Origin: Parahaliea mediterranea
GTDB taxonomy: Bacteria > Pseudomonadota > Gammaproteobacteria > Pseudomonadales > Halieaceae
Assembly (NCBI RefSeq): GCF_003402235.1
Contig: NZ_QEWO01000001.1
Span: 558,001 to 622,000 of the forward strand
DNA: 64,000 nucleotides
Direction of reading: 5' to 3'
Shown: positions 7,873-16,740 of the stretch, one piece after another
How positions within the stretch are numbered: position 1 is the stretch's first letter
How the letters are laid out: each line of letters begins with the position of its first letter
The notes under the pieces: generated by a model
Database searches by the model: none
The model's input: the letters and a program-made list of their open reading frames with translations, nothing else
What the model was told of the DNA's origin: nothing
Program-made: the position numbers and the translations under genes

Positions 7873-9810
7873 TCAGTAGCCCGCCGCCCGCTCGGCGGGG
7901 CTCAGCACCGGATCGGGCGCCTGCCCGCGCAGGTGCTGGAACACCACGTTATAGGCCAGCACGGCCTGCACATAATTGCGCGTTTCGCGGTAGGGGATGG
8001 TTTCGGCCCACACCTCCACCGGCACCTTGTCACCCGCCTTGCGCCGCCAGCGATCCACCCGGTGGGGGCCGGCATTGTAGGCGGTCAGGGCAAACACGCG
8101 GTTGCCGCTAAAACGATCCAGCAACTCACGGTAGTAGGCGCTGCCGAGCATCACGTTGTAGTCCACCTGGAACAGGGCCGCAGTGCTGTCGGCCACGCCG
8201 AGCCCCCTGGCCACCTGCTTGCCGGTGGCCGGCATGATCTGCATCAGGCCCCGCGCACCCACCGGCGAGCGCGCCAGGGGGTAAAACGCGCTCTCGCGCC
8301 GGGCAATGGCCATCAACTCGGTGCCCGGCACCTTGCGCAGGCCGCCGTAGCGCTCGAAGGTGTCGGCATAGGGGGTGGGAAAGCGCAACGCCAGGGCATC
8401 CCAGGCCTCGGCCCGGTTGGCGGCGTCGATGGCCATGCGGAACCAGCCCTCCTCCATCGCCAGGCGGCCCAGGGCCAGCAGTTGCTGCGGCTGGTCCTGG
8501 AAACGGTTGAGCAGGCCGTACCATTCGGCATGGGCGTTGTTGGGCTCATCGTGGTAGATCAGTTCCGCCGTTCGCTGCACCGCCGGCAGGGCCGTGAGCG
8601 CCGCGCGCTCCTCATCACTCAGCGTGGCCGCCTGCTCGTTGAATTGATAGGGCAGGCCGAGCCGGTCGGCGGCCAGAAAACCGTAGTAGTCGCGCTCGCC
8701 GGCAAGGGCCGCAAAGCCGCCACGGGCCAGTTCGCTTTCGCCGCGCTGTTCCCAGATGCGGGCCTGCCAGTAATGCCAGACACTGGCCTGGCGGCCCTCG
8801 GCCGACAGCCACTGCAGGGCCTGATCCATGCCGTTCCAGTCCTGCTCTTCCAGCGCCCAGCGCAGGCGAATCTCCACCAGGGTGTCGTCCCCCAGCCGGG
8901 CCAGTGCGCCGTCCAGCCAGGAGCGGTTGGCGTCGGATTTGGCAAACAGGCTGCGCAGGGCAATGGCGGATTCCACGCTGTGGATCTGCTCGGGGCTGAA
9001 GGACATCTCCCCCTGATAGCGCAGCCAGTAGTCCAGGGCCCGCTCTGGGCGATAGCGCGCCAGATAGGCAAGCCCCCGGCTGACAATGTCCGCCGCGTGC
9101 GGGTCGCCCAGGGGCATGCGGATTTTTCGCATGCCATCCGGGCTGGCATAAACGGTTTGCAGGTGTTCAGCCCAGGGCTTTAAGGCCGGGCTTGCCTGGC
9201 GCGACACATAGCGCATCAGCGAGCGCTGGCGCGCATCAAAGGCCAGCAACATGCGACCCCAGACCGCCGTGTCATCCAGCTGGCCCGCCTTCATCCAGGC
9301 CGCAAACAGCGGGTCGCAGGCCTTGGGCCGGGACTCGCCGTGAATCCACAGGCGCCGGGCCCCTTCCCACGCAGTCGCAGTATCGCCGCCGGCCAGCCGG
9401 GCGCGAAAGTAATAGCACTTGAGCTCGATGGTGTTGGGCTCCTGGGGCATCAGGGCCAGGAAGTCGTCCCAGCGCCGGTCCTGCCCGGCCCGATCCAGAT
9501 AGCCGCCAAGAAAGCGGTTGGTGAGCGGCGAATAAACGCTCGCATTGACAAAGTCCTGCGCCTGCTGGCGGGTCACCCGCGTAGGCTGGCGGCGCAGGGC
9601 GTAGTAGTCGAGGTAGATGGCCAGGGGGTAGCTGTCGAGGCCGCTGCGCAGCCGGCGGTATTCATCGAGTTGCCGGTTTTCCAGCGCCTGCTGGGCAGTG
9701 TGGTAGTCCTGTCGTAACGATTCCGGTTGCTGCAGTTGCGATGAAGATGCCGCTGTCGACCCCGTACAACCCAGGGCCACCGCCAAAACCAGCCAAATTC
9801 CACGCCGCAA
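7873..9810 (-). CDS. slt: Soluble lytic murein transglycosylase (Slt70)
   Basis: This enzyme cleaves peptidoglycan between MurNAc and GlcNAc with 1,6-anhydro product formation in the periplasm. I chose a TTG start at 9810 (GGAG 11 bp upstream): it gives 645 aa, the length of E. coli Slt, and places a hydrophobic signal segment right at the N-terminus; the frame stays open further upstream without Slt similarity. Residues ~30-470 are the long alpha-solenoid typical of Slt. The C-terminal goose-lysozyme-like domain has the catalytic Glu506 in RRESAFYP, SPVGARGLMQIMP and the AYNAGPHRV motif. It lies divergent to the TetR gene. Confidence 0.9.
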   Translation of the reverse strand: MRRGIWLVLAVALGCTGSTAASSSQLQQPESLRQDYHTAQQALENRQLDEYRRLRSGLDSYPLAIYLDYYALRRQPTRVTRQQAQDFVNASVYSPLTNRFLGGYLDRAGQDRRWDDFLALMPQEPNTIELKCYYFRARLAGGDTATAWEGARRLWIHGESRPKACDPLFAAWMKAGQLDDTAVWGRMLLAFDARQRSLMRYVSRQASPALKPWAEHLQTVYASPDGMRKIRMPLGDPHAADIVSRGLAYLARYRPERALDYWLRYQGEMSFSPEQIHSVESAIALRSLFAKSDANRSWLDGALARLGDDTLVEIRLRWALEEQDWNGMDQALQWLSAEGRQASVWHYWQARIWEQRGESELARGGFAALAGERDYYGFLAADRLGLPYQFNEQAATLSDEERAALTALPAVQRTAELIYHDEPNNAHAEWYGLLNRFQDQPQQLLALGRLAMEEGWFRMAIDAANRAEAWDALALRFPTPYADTFERYGGLRKVPGTELMAIARRESAFYPLARSPVGARGLMQIMPATGKQVARGLGVADSTAALFQVDYNVMLGSAYYRELLDRFSGNRVFALTAYNAGPHRVDRWRRKAGDKVPVEVWAETIPYRETRNYVQAVLAYNVVFQHLRGQAPDPVLSPAERAAGY

Positions 9811-10022
9811 GGCCGAACACTCCGTCTCTCGATAGCCAACGCACGCGCGGGGTGCCCGCGCCAGATGCGCACCAGATTGATACGCCAGCAAAATGAATGC
9901 AAGCGTCCCTGCAAAAATCCGTGGGTTTGCGCTCGGGAGCCCCAGCCTGCACCCGCGCCAGGGGCGGAATTTCATTATCAGGCGTTCATTTATTGGCAAA
10001 TTTTGCGCGATTTTTCCGCAAT

Positions 10023-10040
10023 TTGGCCTTGCACGGCCAA
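10023..10040. promoter_or_regulatory. Palindrome upstream of tetR-type gene, candidate operator
   Basis: TTGGCC (10023-10028) and GGCCAA (10035-10040) form a perfect 6-6-6 inverted repeat in the slt/tetR divergent region, about 70 bp before the regulator start. Size and placement suit a TetR dimer site, but binding is inferred. Confidence 0.4.
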
Positions 10041-10109
10041 TCATCGGCTAATATTTACCAATCAACTGATAACGGGGCCAAGGGTAGCGCCGAGGGTAGG
10101 ACTAAGGGT

Positions 10110-10745
10110 ATGGCAAAGTCCGGCGAACAGGACGGCGGCAAAATGGGCAAGGGCGAGCGCACCGCCGCGGCGATTCTCGACGCCGCAGAAGCGCACTTTG
10201 CCGACAACGGCTACCACGGCACCTCACTGCGCAATATCGCCACCAGCGCCGGCCTGCAGGAACCCGGCATCTACAACCACTTCGCCAGCAAGGAAGCCAT
10301 CTACGCCGCGGTGCTGCACCGCATCCTCGACCCCGTTGGCGCCGCCCTCTCCCGCCACCTGGCGGAAGCGCGATCACTGCCGGAGATGATTGAGCTGCCG
10401 GGCCTGCTGATGGACTTGCTGGTGGCCCAGCCTCACCTGGCGCCCCTGCTGCAGCGCGCCCTGCGCGAAGAGGCCGGGCTGGCCGGCAACACCGTGCTGC
10501 ACCGCTGGCTGGCCAGGCTGTTCAACGAAGGCATGGCCGCCGCGGCAAGCGTTGCGGAAGAACAGCATCTGGAGCGCGAACGCATGGCCGTCAACCTGCT
10601 GGCACTGTTCAACGTTGCCACCGGCTACTTTGTATCGGGGCCGGCCTTTGCACTGCTGGAGGCCGGCGACCCCTGGGACGAGGACAACCTGGCGCGGCAA
10701 AAACAGCTGCTGCACCGCATGATGCGGGCGATGATGGTGAGCTGA
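10110..10745 (+). CDS. TetR/AcrR family transcriptional regulator
   Basis: This 211-aa regulator was started at the ATG that places the DNA-binding domain at residues ~15-65; upstream frame is open but unrelated. The HTH reads AAILDAAEAHFADNGYHGTSLRNIATSAGLQEPGIYNHFASKEAIY, a textbook TetR N-terminus. The remaining ~145 residues are the all-helical ligand and dimerisation domain, for which no ligand can be named. It is transcribed away from slt; neither neighbour is an obvious target, so it may be autoregulatory through the palindrome at 10023-10040. The ribosome binding site is weak (AAGGGT). Confidence 0.9.
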   Translation: MAKSGEQDGGKMGKGERTAAAILDAAEAHFADNGYHGTSLRNIATSAGLQEPGIYNHFASKEAIYAAVLHRILDPVGAALSRHLAEARSLPEMIELPGLLMDLLVAQPHLAPLLQRALREEAGLAGNTVLHRWLARLFNEGMAAAASVAEEQHLERERMAVNLLALFNVATGYFVSGPAFALLEAGDPWDEDNLARQKQLLHRMMRAMMVS

Positions 10746-10781
10746 GGGGCGAGGCACCTTGCAATAGACGCTCTGAGAAGG

Positions 10782-10858
10782 TGGTACCCCGGAGACGATT
10801 CGAACGTCCGACCTAGCCCTTAGGAGGGGCTTGCTCTATCCAGCTGAGCTACCGGGGC
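10782..10858 (-). tRNA. tRNA-Arg (anticodon CCT)
   Basis: On the minus strand a 77-nt cloverleaf can be drawn. The acceptor GCCCCGG pairs with CCGGGGT (one terminal G-T), the D arm is GCTC/GAGC, the anticodon stem AGCCC/GGGCT surrounds a CTCCTAA loop with anticodon CCT, and the T arm carries TTCGAAT. The 3' CCA is encoded. The anticodon arm is the same as in enterobacterial tRNA-Arg(CCU), which reads the AGG codon. Confidence 0.95.
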
Positions 10859-10927
10859 GTTGAGCGCGAAAGAAGGCCGGCATTATGGGGAGCTAAACCT
10901 GGCATGGCAACCCAGAGCCAGCCCGAG

Positions 10928-10966
10928 AGAAAACAAACCCGCCGCGCACAGGCCGTGCGCGGCGGG
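10928..10966 (-). terminator. Strong intrinsic terminator of the GST gene
   Basis: A perfect 12-bp stem (10938-10949 with 10955-10966, 5-nt loop) is followed on the minus strand by TTTGTTTTCTC. It lies just beyond the stop codon of the glutathione S-transferase gene and before the tRNA gene. Confidence 0.85.
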
Positions 10967-10981
10967 CGATGACAGCACTGT

Positions 10982-11644
10982 TCAGCCCTTGCGCGTTTTC
11001 AGGTAGGCCATGAATTCCTCGGTATTGGCGGCCTGGTCGGCGTCGATTTTGCGGGCGATATCGGAATCGGCCATCAGCGCATCCCATTGCGCCAGGCCCG
11101 GCACCGCAGCAATAACATCGAAGTTCAGGTAATTGGGGCCCACCAGTTTAGGAATGGCCAGGGCATAGCGCAGCACAATATCCGCCAGGGTGAGTTGCGA
11201 ACCGGTCACATAGGGGCCAAAGGCCGCCAACTCGCGCAAGCCGCGCACACCCCGCTGCAGGGTTTCTTTGACCTCATCCAGCACCACAGCGGGAATGTCG
11301 GCACCGCCAAATACCGCCGGCAGTAAACGCCGGGCGGACAGCTCAAAATAGAGTTCAGCCAGCTTGGCCAGGCGCCGCACCCGCGCCCGGTCATCTGGAT
11401 TGCGCGGCAATAGACCGGGCTGGGGATGGGCGTCCTCCAGGTACTCCAGCAATACCGAGCTCTCCGACAGCGCCGTGCCCTGGGCGGTACGCATGGCGGG
11501 CACCTTGCCCAGCGGGTTGACCGCCAGCAATTCCGGTGAGCCTGGGTAAACAATGGACTCTTCAAAGTCCAGGCCCTTGTGCAGCAGGGCGTGCTTGACC
11601 ATGTTGTGATAGTTGCTGAAGGGGAATCCGTAGAGGGTAATCAT
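10982..11644 (-). CDS. Glutathione S-transferase family protein
   Basis: This 220-aa protein has an N-terminal thioredoxin-like GST domain with YGFPFSNYHNMVKHALLHKGLDFE, the cis-proline segment KVPAM and the glutathione-contacting LSESSVLLEYLED. The C-terminal all-helical domain has YVTGSQLTLADIVLRYAL, the conserved N-capping box of GSTs. The start was placed at the ATG that begins the MITLYGFPFS strand. It should be a cytosolic conjugating or detoxifying enzyme; the active residue is probably Ser15 or Asn16 in FSNYHN rather than cysteine. It is monocistronic with a clear terminator and is divergent from the FadL-type gene across about 290 bp. Confidence 0.9.
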   Translation of the reverse strand: MITLYGFPFSNYHNMVKHALLHKGLDFEESIVYPGSPELLAVNPLGKVPAMRTAQGTALSESSVLLEYLEDAHPQPGLLPRNPDDRARVRRLAKLAELYFELSARRLLPAVFGGADIPAVVLDEVKETLQRGVRGLRELAAFGPYVTGSQLTLADIVLRYALAIPKLVGPNYLNFDVIAAVPGLAQWDALMADSDIARKIDADQAANTEEFMAYLKTRKG

Positions 11645-11936
11645 CGCGCGGCTCTCTCTGTTTGCGGAACGTGTTATGGAACGTGTTGCGTATTGCAGCG
11701 TGGCTAATAGTGAGTGTTGCGGGTGTGGATAGGGAAAGTGGACCACCAGTATAAGCGCCGGCCCCGCCCCCGGCGCTATCCGATTTTGCCACCGGGCACT
11801 GCATTGATAGGCATGGGCGGTGCCGCAATCGGTGGACGCAGGCAAATACGCGCATCTGGACTAGACTCGCAGAGACCGGGTGCAACAACAAGGGGTAGGC
11901 GCGGTAACCTCGCCACGCCGAACGGGAGAGACCACC

Positions 11937-13154
11937 ATGCAAAGCACATCCTTTGCCAGGCTCGCGGTTGTCGCCTGCCTGCTGGCGGCGCCTGCGGCGC
12001 AGTCCGGCGGGCTGTGGCTTAACGAATATGGCGACACCGCTGGCGGGCGCGCCTCGGCCGGTGCCGCCGCCGGGGTGGACGACGCCTCCACCCTGCTGCA
12101 CAACCCGGCCAGCGCCATTCGCCTGGACAGCAGTGAGTTACTGGTGAGTGCGGCGTTGCTACAACCGGCCTTCGAGTTCCAGCAGCAAGGCGATGCCACC
12201 CTGGGCCCGGGCGGCGGCAACGGCGGCGATGCCGGGGTGCTCTCGCCCTCTGGTGGCCTGTTCTACGTGCATGGCAACAACAGCGACAACTGGCGGGCCG
12301 GGATTTATTTCAGCGGCCTGGCTGGCGTTGGGCTGGATTATGACGACAACTGGGTAGGTCGCTACCAGACCATCGAGAGCAGCCTGTTGATCGCCACCCT
12401 CGCCCCCACCTTGTCCTGGCGCTTCACCGACCGCCTGACCTTCGGCGCATCGCTGCAGTGGTATATGGCCGAGCTGGACCTAAGCCTGCGTATTCCCAAC
12501 CCCTTACCCAACCGCCCCGATGGCGAGGGCACACTGGATGGCACCGACAACGGTTTTGGCTTCACCGCCGGCGCGCTGTATGAATTGTCCGAGCAGACCC
12601 GCTTGGGTCTGAGCTACCAGAGTGAACTTAACCCCGACTTTGGCGGCCAGCTGGCATTAAAAGGGCTGGGGGTCGATGTGGTCACCAACACCGATCTGAC
12701 CATGGCCCAAAACGTGCGCCTGGGCCTGCACCACCGTTTAAATGAGCGCCTGGCGCTGGACCTGACCCTGGGCTGGGACGACTGGAGTGAACTGGACGAG
12801 GTGTTTGTGGCCGTCGCCAGCACCGGCGCCAGCCTGGAGAAAAACTCCCGCGACACCACACATGTAGCCATCGGCATGGAATACCAATTCAATCCACGCT
12901 GGCTTGTCACTGCCGGGGTGTCTTACGATACCAACCCCATGGACGCCGACTTTCGCACCGCCGACATGCCTCTCGACCGCCAGATTCACGTTGGCGTGGG
13001 CGGCGAATACCAGCTCAGCGACGCGCTCACCCTGGGGGGCTACTTCAATTACGCCGACCTCGGCAATGCCCGCATCTCCGCCGCGCAGTTTGAAGGGGAA
13101 TACGAAAAGGCCGTGATTTACCAGCTCGGTATGAATGCCAGGTGGCATTTCTGA
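11937..13154 (+). CDS. OmpP1/FadL-type outer membrane transport protein
   Basis: This 405-aa protein begins at an ATG behind GGGAGAG and has a signal peptide of about 22 residues. The mature N-terminus GGLWLNEYGDTAGGRASAGAAAGVDDASTLLHNPAS is the N-terminal hatch signature of the FadL/Toluene_X family, including the NPA motif. The rest alternates in beta-barrel pattern and ends in an aromatic (WHF), as outer membrane barrels do. It should move hydrophobic compounds such as long-chain fatty acids or hydrocarbons across the outer membrane, in keeping with the lipid and xenobiotic catabolic genes nearby. Substrate undetermined. Confidence 0.9.
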   Translation: MQSTSFARLAVVACLLAAPAAQSGGLWLNEYGDTAGGRASAGAAAGVDDASTLLHNPASAIRLDSSELLVSAALLQPAFEFQQQGDATLGPGGGNGGDAGVLSPSGGLFYVHGNNSDNWRAGIYFSGLAGVGLDYDDNWVGRYQTIESSLLIATLAPTLSWRFTDRLTFGASLQWYMAELDLSLRIPNPLPNRPDGEGTLDGTDNGFGFTAGALYELSEQTRLGLSYQSELNPDFGGQLALKGLGVDVVTNTDLTMAQNVRLGLHHRLNERLALDLTLGWDDWSELDEVFVAVASTGASLEKNSRDTTHVAIGMEYQFNPRWLVTAGVSYDTNPMDADFRTADMPLDRQIHVGVGGEYQLSDALTLGGYFNYADLGNARISAAQFEGEYEKAVIYQLGMNARWHF

Positions 13155-13167
13155 GGGGACGCGGCCG

Positions 13168-13397
13168 ATGCGACAGCCTGGCGGCGGCGATGACAGCGTG
13201 GCCATGAACCTGGACGCCTGGGATTTCGGGCTGAGCGTGAAGCGCTGCCTGGGGGCGATGTTTTCGCCGCCCTGGAAGCGGGCGTAGGCGGGTTCCGTGG
13301 CCTGCGCGTGGAAGATTCCGGCCTTGAGGATGTGGGCCTCGACGCCGGATCCAGCCCCTATATTCGCCTGCTGTTCAAAATTCGCCCGGAGCCTTAA
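13168..13397 (+). pseudogene. Frameshifted C-terminal relic of an outer-membrane-like gene
   Basis: Two adjacent frames join into one protein-like stretch. From 13168 the frame reads ...SVAMNLDAWDFGLSVKR, then hits a stop at 13285. A single frame change near 13245-13255 continues in another frame as GDVFAALEAGVGGFRGL...GLDAGSSPYIRLLF and ends at the stop 13395. The composite of about 75 residues has the alternating pattern of a barrel C-terminus and no start of its own beyond an internal ATG. It ends 4 bp before the next gene's GTG, whose ribosome binding site lies inside it. I cannot name the family. It appears to be the remnant of a gene once coupled to the downstream one. Confidence 0.55.
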
Positions 13398-13401
13398 AAC
13401 C

Positions 13402-14586
13402 GTGATACTGCACCGCTGGGCCTGCGCCCTGCCCCTGCCCCTGCTACTGGGCGCCAGCGCCAGCCAGGCGGACTTTTTTAACGACTACATGATCGACCCG
13501 GAGGACGGCATGATAGACGCCAGCCAGTTCCTCTCAAGCGTGCCGCTTGGTTTTTTGCCAATTCCCTCCATCATCACCGAGCCGGCGGTGGGCACGGGCC
13601 TATCCCTGGGGGCGCTGTTTTTTCATGAGACGGCCGAGCAACGCAGGCAGCACACCAGCCACCAGGCCCTGCTGCCGGAGAACATCAGCGTGCTGGGCGC
13701 CATGGGCACCGACAATGGCTCCTGGGGCGGCGGCGGTGGCCACCTGGGGTTCTGGATGCAGGATTCGCTGCGCTATCGAGGCTTTGCCGGATACGCCTCC
13801 ATCAACCTGGATTTTTATTCCCTGCCGCGCCTGGGCGAGCTGCCGCGAGCGCTGGAGCTGAACCTTGAGGGCCCAGCCCTGTTCCAGGACCTGAAATACC
13901 GCCTGCCCGGCACCGGTGTTTTTGTGGGGGCACGGCAGTTTTACCGGCAGGTGGAAACGAGCCTGGCCAATGCGCCGCAACTGCCCAACCTGCCGCCGGG
14001 CTTTGGCGGCGCGCTGCGCAACCAGCTGGAGCAGACCATTACCACCTCCGGCCTTGGCGCGGTGGTGGAATACGACAGCCGCGACAACCCCTTCAACCCG
14101 CAAAGCGGCTACTACTACACGGCCAATTACACGGTGTACGACGGCGCCATTGGCAGCGACGTGGATTACGACAGCTACCAGATAGCCGGGCTGAACTATT
14201 GGGAGTTCGGCGAGCGCTTCAACCTCGGCATACGCCTGCAGTACGACGCCGTGCGCGCTGGCGGCGGCGAAGCGCTGCCCTCCTACGTGCCGCCGTTTGT
14301 GGATCTGCGGGGCATTCCCAAATCGCGCTACCAGGGGGAGGCGGTGGGCGTTGCCGAGGTGCAGCTGGACTACAAGCTCAGCCAACGTTGGAAAGTAGGC
14401 GTGTTCAGCGGCATGGGCCGGGCCGCGGAGCACTTCAACGACCTGGGCGCGGCAGACAACGTGGACACCATCGGCGCGGGCTTTCGCTACCTGATCGCCC
14501 GCCGCTACGGGTTTTCCATGGGGCTGGATGTGGCTCGCGGGCCGGAGGAATCCGCCATTTATATCCAGGCTGGATCTACCTGGTAG
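13402..14586 (+). CDS. BamA/TamA-family surface antigen, barrel-only
   Basis: This 394-aa protein starts at GTG, with CGGAGCC upstream, directly after the gene relic. A signal peptide of about 20-23 residues (ends ASASQA) precedes the sequence. The body looks like the Omp85/D15 'bacterial surface antigen' barrel: VVEYDSRDNPFNPQSGYYYTANYT is the conserved DxRDxxxxPxxG strand, and the protein ends in a C-terminal aromatic (STW). There is no room for POTRA repeats, so this is a barrel-only member. Such proteins sit in the outer membrane; some are linked to lipid or metal handling, but no role can be assigned here. It is convergent with the HAD phosphatase gene. Confidence 0.8.
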   Translation: MILHRWACALPLPLLLGASASQADFFNDYMIDPEDGMIDASQFLSSVPLGFLPIPSIITEPAVGTGLSLGALFFHETAEQRRQHTSHQALLPENISVLGAMGTDNGSWGGGGGHLGFWMQDSLRYRGFAGYASINLDFYSLPRLGELPRALELNLEGPALFQDLKYRLPGTGVFVGARQFYRQVETSLANAPQLPNLPPGFGGALRNQLEQTITTSGLGAVVEYDSRDNPFNPQSGYYYTANYTVYDGAIGSDVDYDSYQIAGLNYWEFGERFNLGIRLQYDAVRAGGGEALPSYVPPFVDLRGIPKSRYQGEAVGVAEVQLDYKLSQRWKVGVFSGMGRAAEHFNDLGAADNVDTIGAGFRYLIARRYGFSMGLDVARGPEESAIYIQAGSTW

Positions 14587-14633
14587 GGGCTATCTGGTGG
14601 GGCCAGCCTGGCGGCGCAGCCCCCGGCGCCAGT

Positions 14634-15713
14634 TCAGGCGTCGGGGTAGATACGGCGCCAGTCCTTTTTCATGTCCACCACCAGCCAGCCGCGGCTGGGG
14701 GCTTCGTCCAGCGCCGCATCAAGCTTGCCAACGGCCGACTTGCGGTCATAGGCGTACTCCCGCTCGGCGTCGGTGTGGTGAACCAGCAGAGCGAAGCGCG
14801 GCGTGGTATCACCGGCATCGCGGGGGATGGTGGTGTACTGCAGCATCTGCAGATCGCCATCGGAATTGCCCGCCGCAAAGATCGGGCGGCGGCCGATATG
14901 GCGATAGATACCCACGGGCTTACCGGCCTTGTCGTCAACCAGCGACACCTTGGGGTCGCGCATCAGCGTCGGGATGCCATCGCGCAGTTCAAAGTGAGCC
15001 TCCAGCGTGGTGCCAACCACCTGCTCCGGGGGTACCCCATACACCGCCTCGGCAAACACCCGCAGGAAGTCGATGCCGCCGCCGGATACAATAAACACCT
15101 TGAAGTCGTTGGCGCGCAGGTAATCCAGCAGTTCCAGCATGGGCTGGTAAATCATCTCGGTGTAGGCCTTGCCGGTCTGGGGGTGGCGGCTGTCCTTCAG
15201 CCACTGCCCGGCGGCGGCGGCAAATTCATCGGTGGTGACGCCGGTGTGAGAGGCCATCAGTATCTGCATCAGGCCTTCCATGCCGGTGGCCTTCAGGCCA
15301 TCCAAGTCGCCGACCAGGGCGCTCTTGAAGGGCTCGGTGTCCTTCCACTCGGGGTGCTGGGGCGCCAAGTCCCGCAGTCGGTCCAGGGCGAACAGCAGCT
15401 GGAAATACACCGGCTGCTCGCTCCACAGGGTGCCGTCGTTATCGAAGGTGGCTATGCGCTCGGCGGGCGCCACGTAGGTGCTGGCGCCCTCGCGGGTAAC
15501 CTGTTCAACAAAGGCGACAATGGCATCGCGCGCCGGGCCCGCCTGCCAGGACGGCAGCACTGCCACGCCCGCGGCCTCGGCCCGCGCCAGGGTGCTGGCC
15601 AGCAGGCAGTACGCCAGTACACTTGCCAGCACTCTCGCCAGTGCCTGCCCCTGCCCTGCTGCCCTTGCCAGCACCCGCGTGTAGCCCCGGTCAACCCGCA
15701 CCGTCAAAGCCAT
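14634..15713 (-). CDS. Exported HAD-superfamily phosphatase
   Basis: This 359-aa protein starts at an ATG with GGAGGAG upstream and carries an N-terminal hydrophobic stretch (residues ~27-47) that should export it. HAD motif I is DNDGT (91-95) with both catalytic aspartates, motif II is the serine in FIVSGGG, and motifs III/IV lie around GRRPIFAAGNSDGD. This arrangement matches the periplasmic/secreted HAD subfamily related to phosphoserine phosphatase. It probably hydrolyses a small phosphomonoester. The N-terminal region is unusually repetitive in Ala/Leu/Arg (LARVLASVLA..LLASTLARA). A terminator separates it from the upstream lipoprotein gene, so it has its own promoter. Confidence 0.88.
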   Translation of the reverse strand: MALTVRVDRGYTRVLARAAGQGQALARVLASVLAYCLLASTLARAEAAGVAVLPSWQAGPARDAIVAFVEQVTREGASTYVAPAERIATFDNDGTLWSEQPVYFQLLFALDRLRDLAPQHPEWKDTEPFKSALVGDLDGLKATGMEGLMQILMASHTGVTTDEFAAAAGQWLKDSRHPQTGKAYTEMIYQPMLELLDYLRANDFKVFIVSGGGIDFLRVFAEAVYGVPPEQVVGTTLEAHFELRDGIPTLMRDPKVSLVDDKAGKPVGIYRHIGRRPIFAAGNSDGDLQMLQYTTIPRDAGDTTPRFALLVHHTDAEREYAYDRKSAVGKLDAALDEAPSRGWLVVDMKKDWRRIYPDA

Positions 15714-15739
15714 CGGCGGCTCCTCCGTTCAATACAGTG

Positions 15740-15763
15740 AAAAAAGGGCGCCCCGCGGCGCCC
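15740..15763 (-). terminator. Intrinsic terminator of the lipoprotein gene
   Basis: GGGCGCC (15746-15752) pairs with GGCGCCC (15757-15763) across a 4-nt loop, followed on the minus strand by six T residues. It lies 12 bp after the stop of the lipoprotein gene that ends at 15776. Confidence 0.88.
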
Positions 15764-15775
15764 TGTGGTGTCGGT

Positions 15776-16459
15776 TCAGGAGCCAGCGCTGACCTTGTCC
15801 AGCCCGTCGCGCAACTCCTTGGCCCAGCGGCGCAGGATGCGGTCGGCATCGGCTTTGTTGGTCACGCTGTTGGTCCACGTCAGGTAGTTGTCGTCGAAGT
15901 CACGCTGGCGATCCACAATGCGCACCAGCACCTCGTCGGTGGTGGCGTCCACCAGTTCCAGCAGCAGGGTCATCTCACCGGCGGTAGTGGTGTAGGTGTG
16001 GCTGATGCCCGCAGTGCGCACGTCAGGCGCGTTGATATCCAGATTGATGATGGCCGGGCGCAGCACCAGCACCTGCTCGCCGGGGGTGAACTCCTCCACC
16101 ACATTGTAGGCCGGGGACTGGGCCAGGGCCTCGCGGAACTTCTCTTCGCAGGCTTCGCCCAGTGCGTTTTTAATGCGATCCACATCCTTCTGGGTGACCC
16201 GGTTGGTCAGGTCGATACGATCCTCGTTCTGGTCGCGCAGCCAGTTCTTGCGGAAAGCCACGGAACAGGGGGTTACCCCGTATTCCTTGTAGCCGGTGAT
16301 GTCCGCCCCGGGCTTTTTATACACCTCGGCAAACTGGGTGTCGGGCACCAGTTGCAGGCCATCGTAGGATACAGCCGGCGGCGAAGGCTCCATGCTGGCA
16401 CAGGCACTTAACAGTGCACCGGCGGCAAGTGAAGTGGTCAGCGCGGCGAATCGTTTCAT
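15776..16459 (-). CDS. DUF3313-like lipoprotein
   Basis: This 227-aa protein starts at an ATG with CAGGAGATCAGAAC upstream. The signal ends in a lipobox, LLSACAS, with Cys at about 20, so it is a lipoprotein; Ala-Ser after the cysteine predicts outer membrane sorting by the usual +2 rule. The mature part has the pattern of DUF3313 proteins: a short extended N-terminus, then alternating strands (GEQVLVLRPAIINLDINAP, GEMTLLLELVDATTDEVLVRIVDRQ) and a C-terminal amphipathic helix WAKELRDGLDKV. Function is unknown in the family. It is monocistronic, with its own terminator. Confidence 0.75.
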   Translation of the reverse strand: MKRFAALTTSLAAGALLSACASMEPSPPAVSYDGLQLVPDTQFAEVYKKPGADITGYKEYGVTPCSVAFRKNWLRDQNEDRIDLTNRVTQKDVDRIKNALGEACEEKFREALAQSPAYNVVEEFTPGEQVLVLRPAIINLDINAPDVRTAGISHTYTTTAGEMTLLLELVDATTDEVLVRIVDRQRDFDDNYLTWTNSVTNKADADRILRRWAKELRDGLDKVSAGS

Positions 16460-16685
16460 GTTCTGATCTCCTGATTGATAGGGGCCGGTTATGGCATCGG
16501 GACTACGGCGCCCGACTACGGCACCGGGGCAGACACCAGCCTGTGACACCGAGTGTAGACCAATCTGGCAAAAGTGCACCGCAGGGCCCACACCGGCACA
16601 TCCGACTGCCGGTCACAACCCAGCCGGGCGAAAACCCGATCTTAACCGGCGAGTGGGCCATGTCGAACCCAAACATTGGAAAAAG

Positions 16686-16715
16686 CAAAAAAAAAGCCCG
16701 GGCAGATGCCCGGGC
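16686..16715 (-). terminator. Strong terminator of the receptor-lipoprotein operon
   Basis: GCCCGGGCA (16696-16704) pairs with TGCCCGGGC (16707-16715), followed on the minus strand by nine T residues (16687-16695). It sits about 25 bp after the stop of the 944-aa lipoprotein gene. Confidence 0.92.
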
Positions 16716-16740
16716 CAAGGTATGGAACCTGAATATAGTT

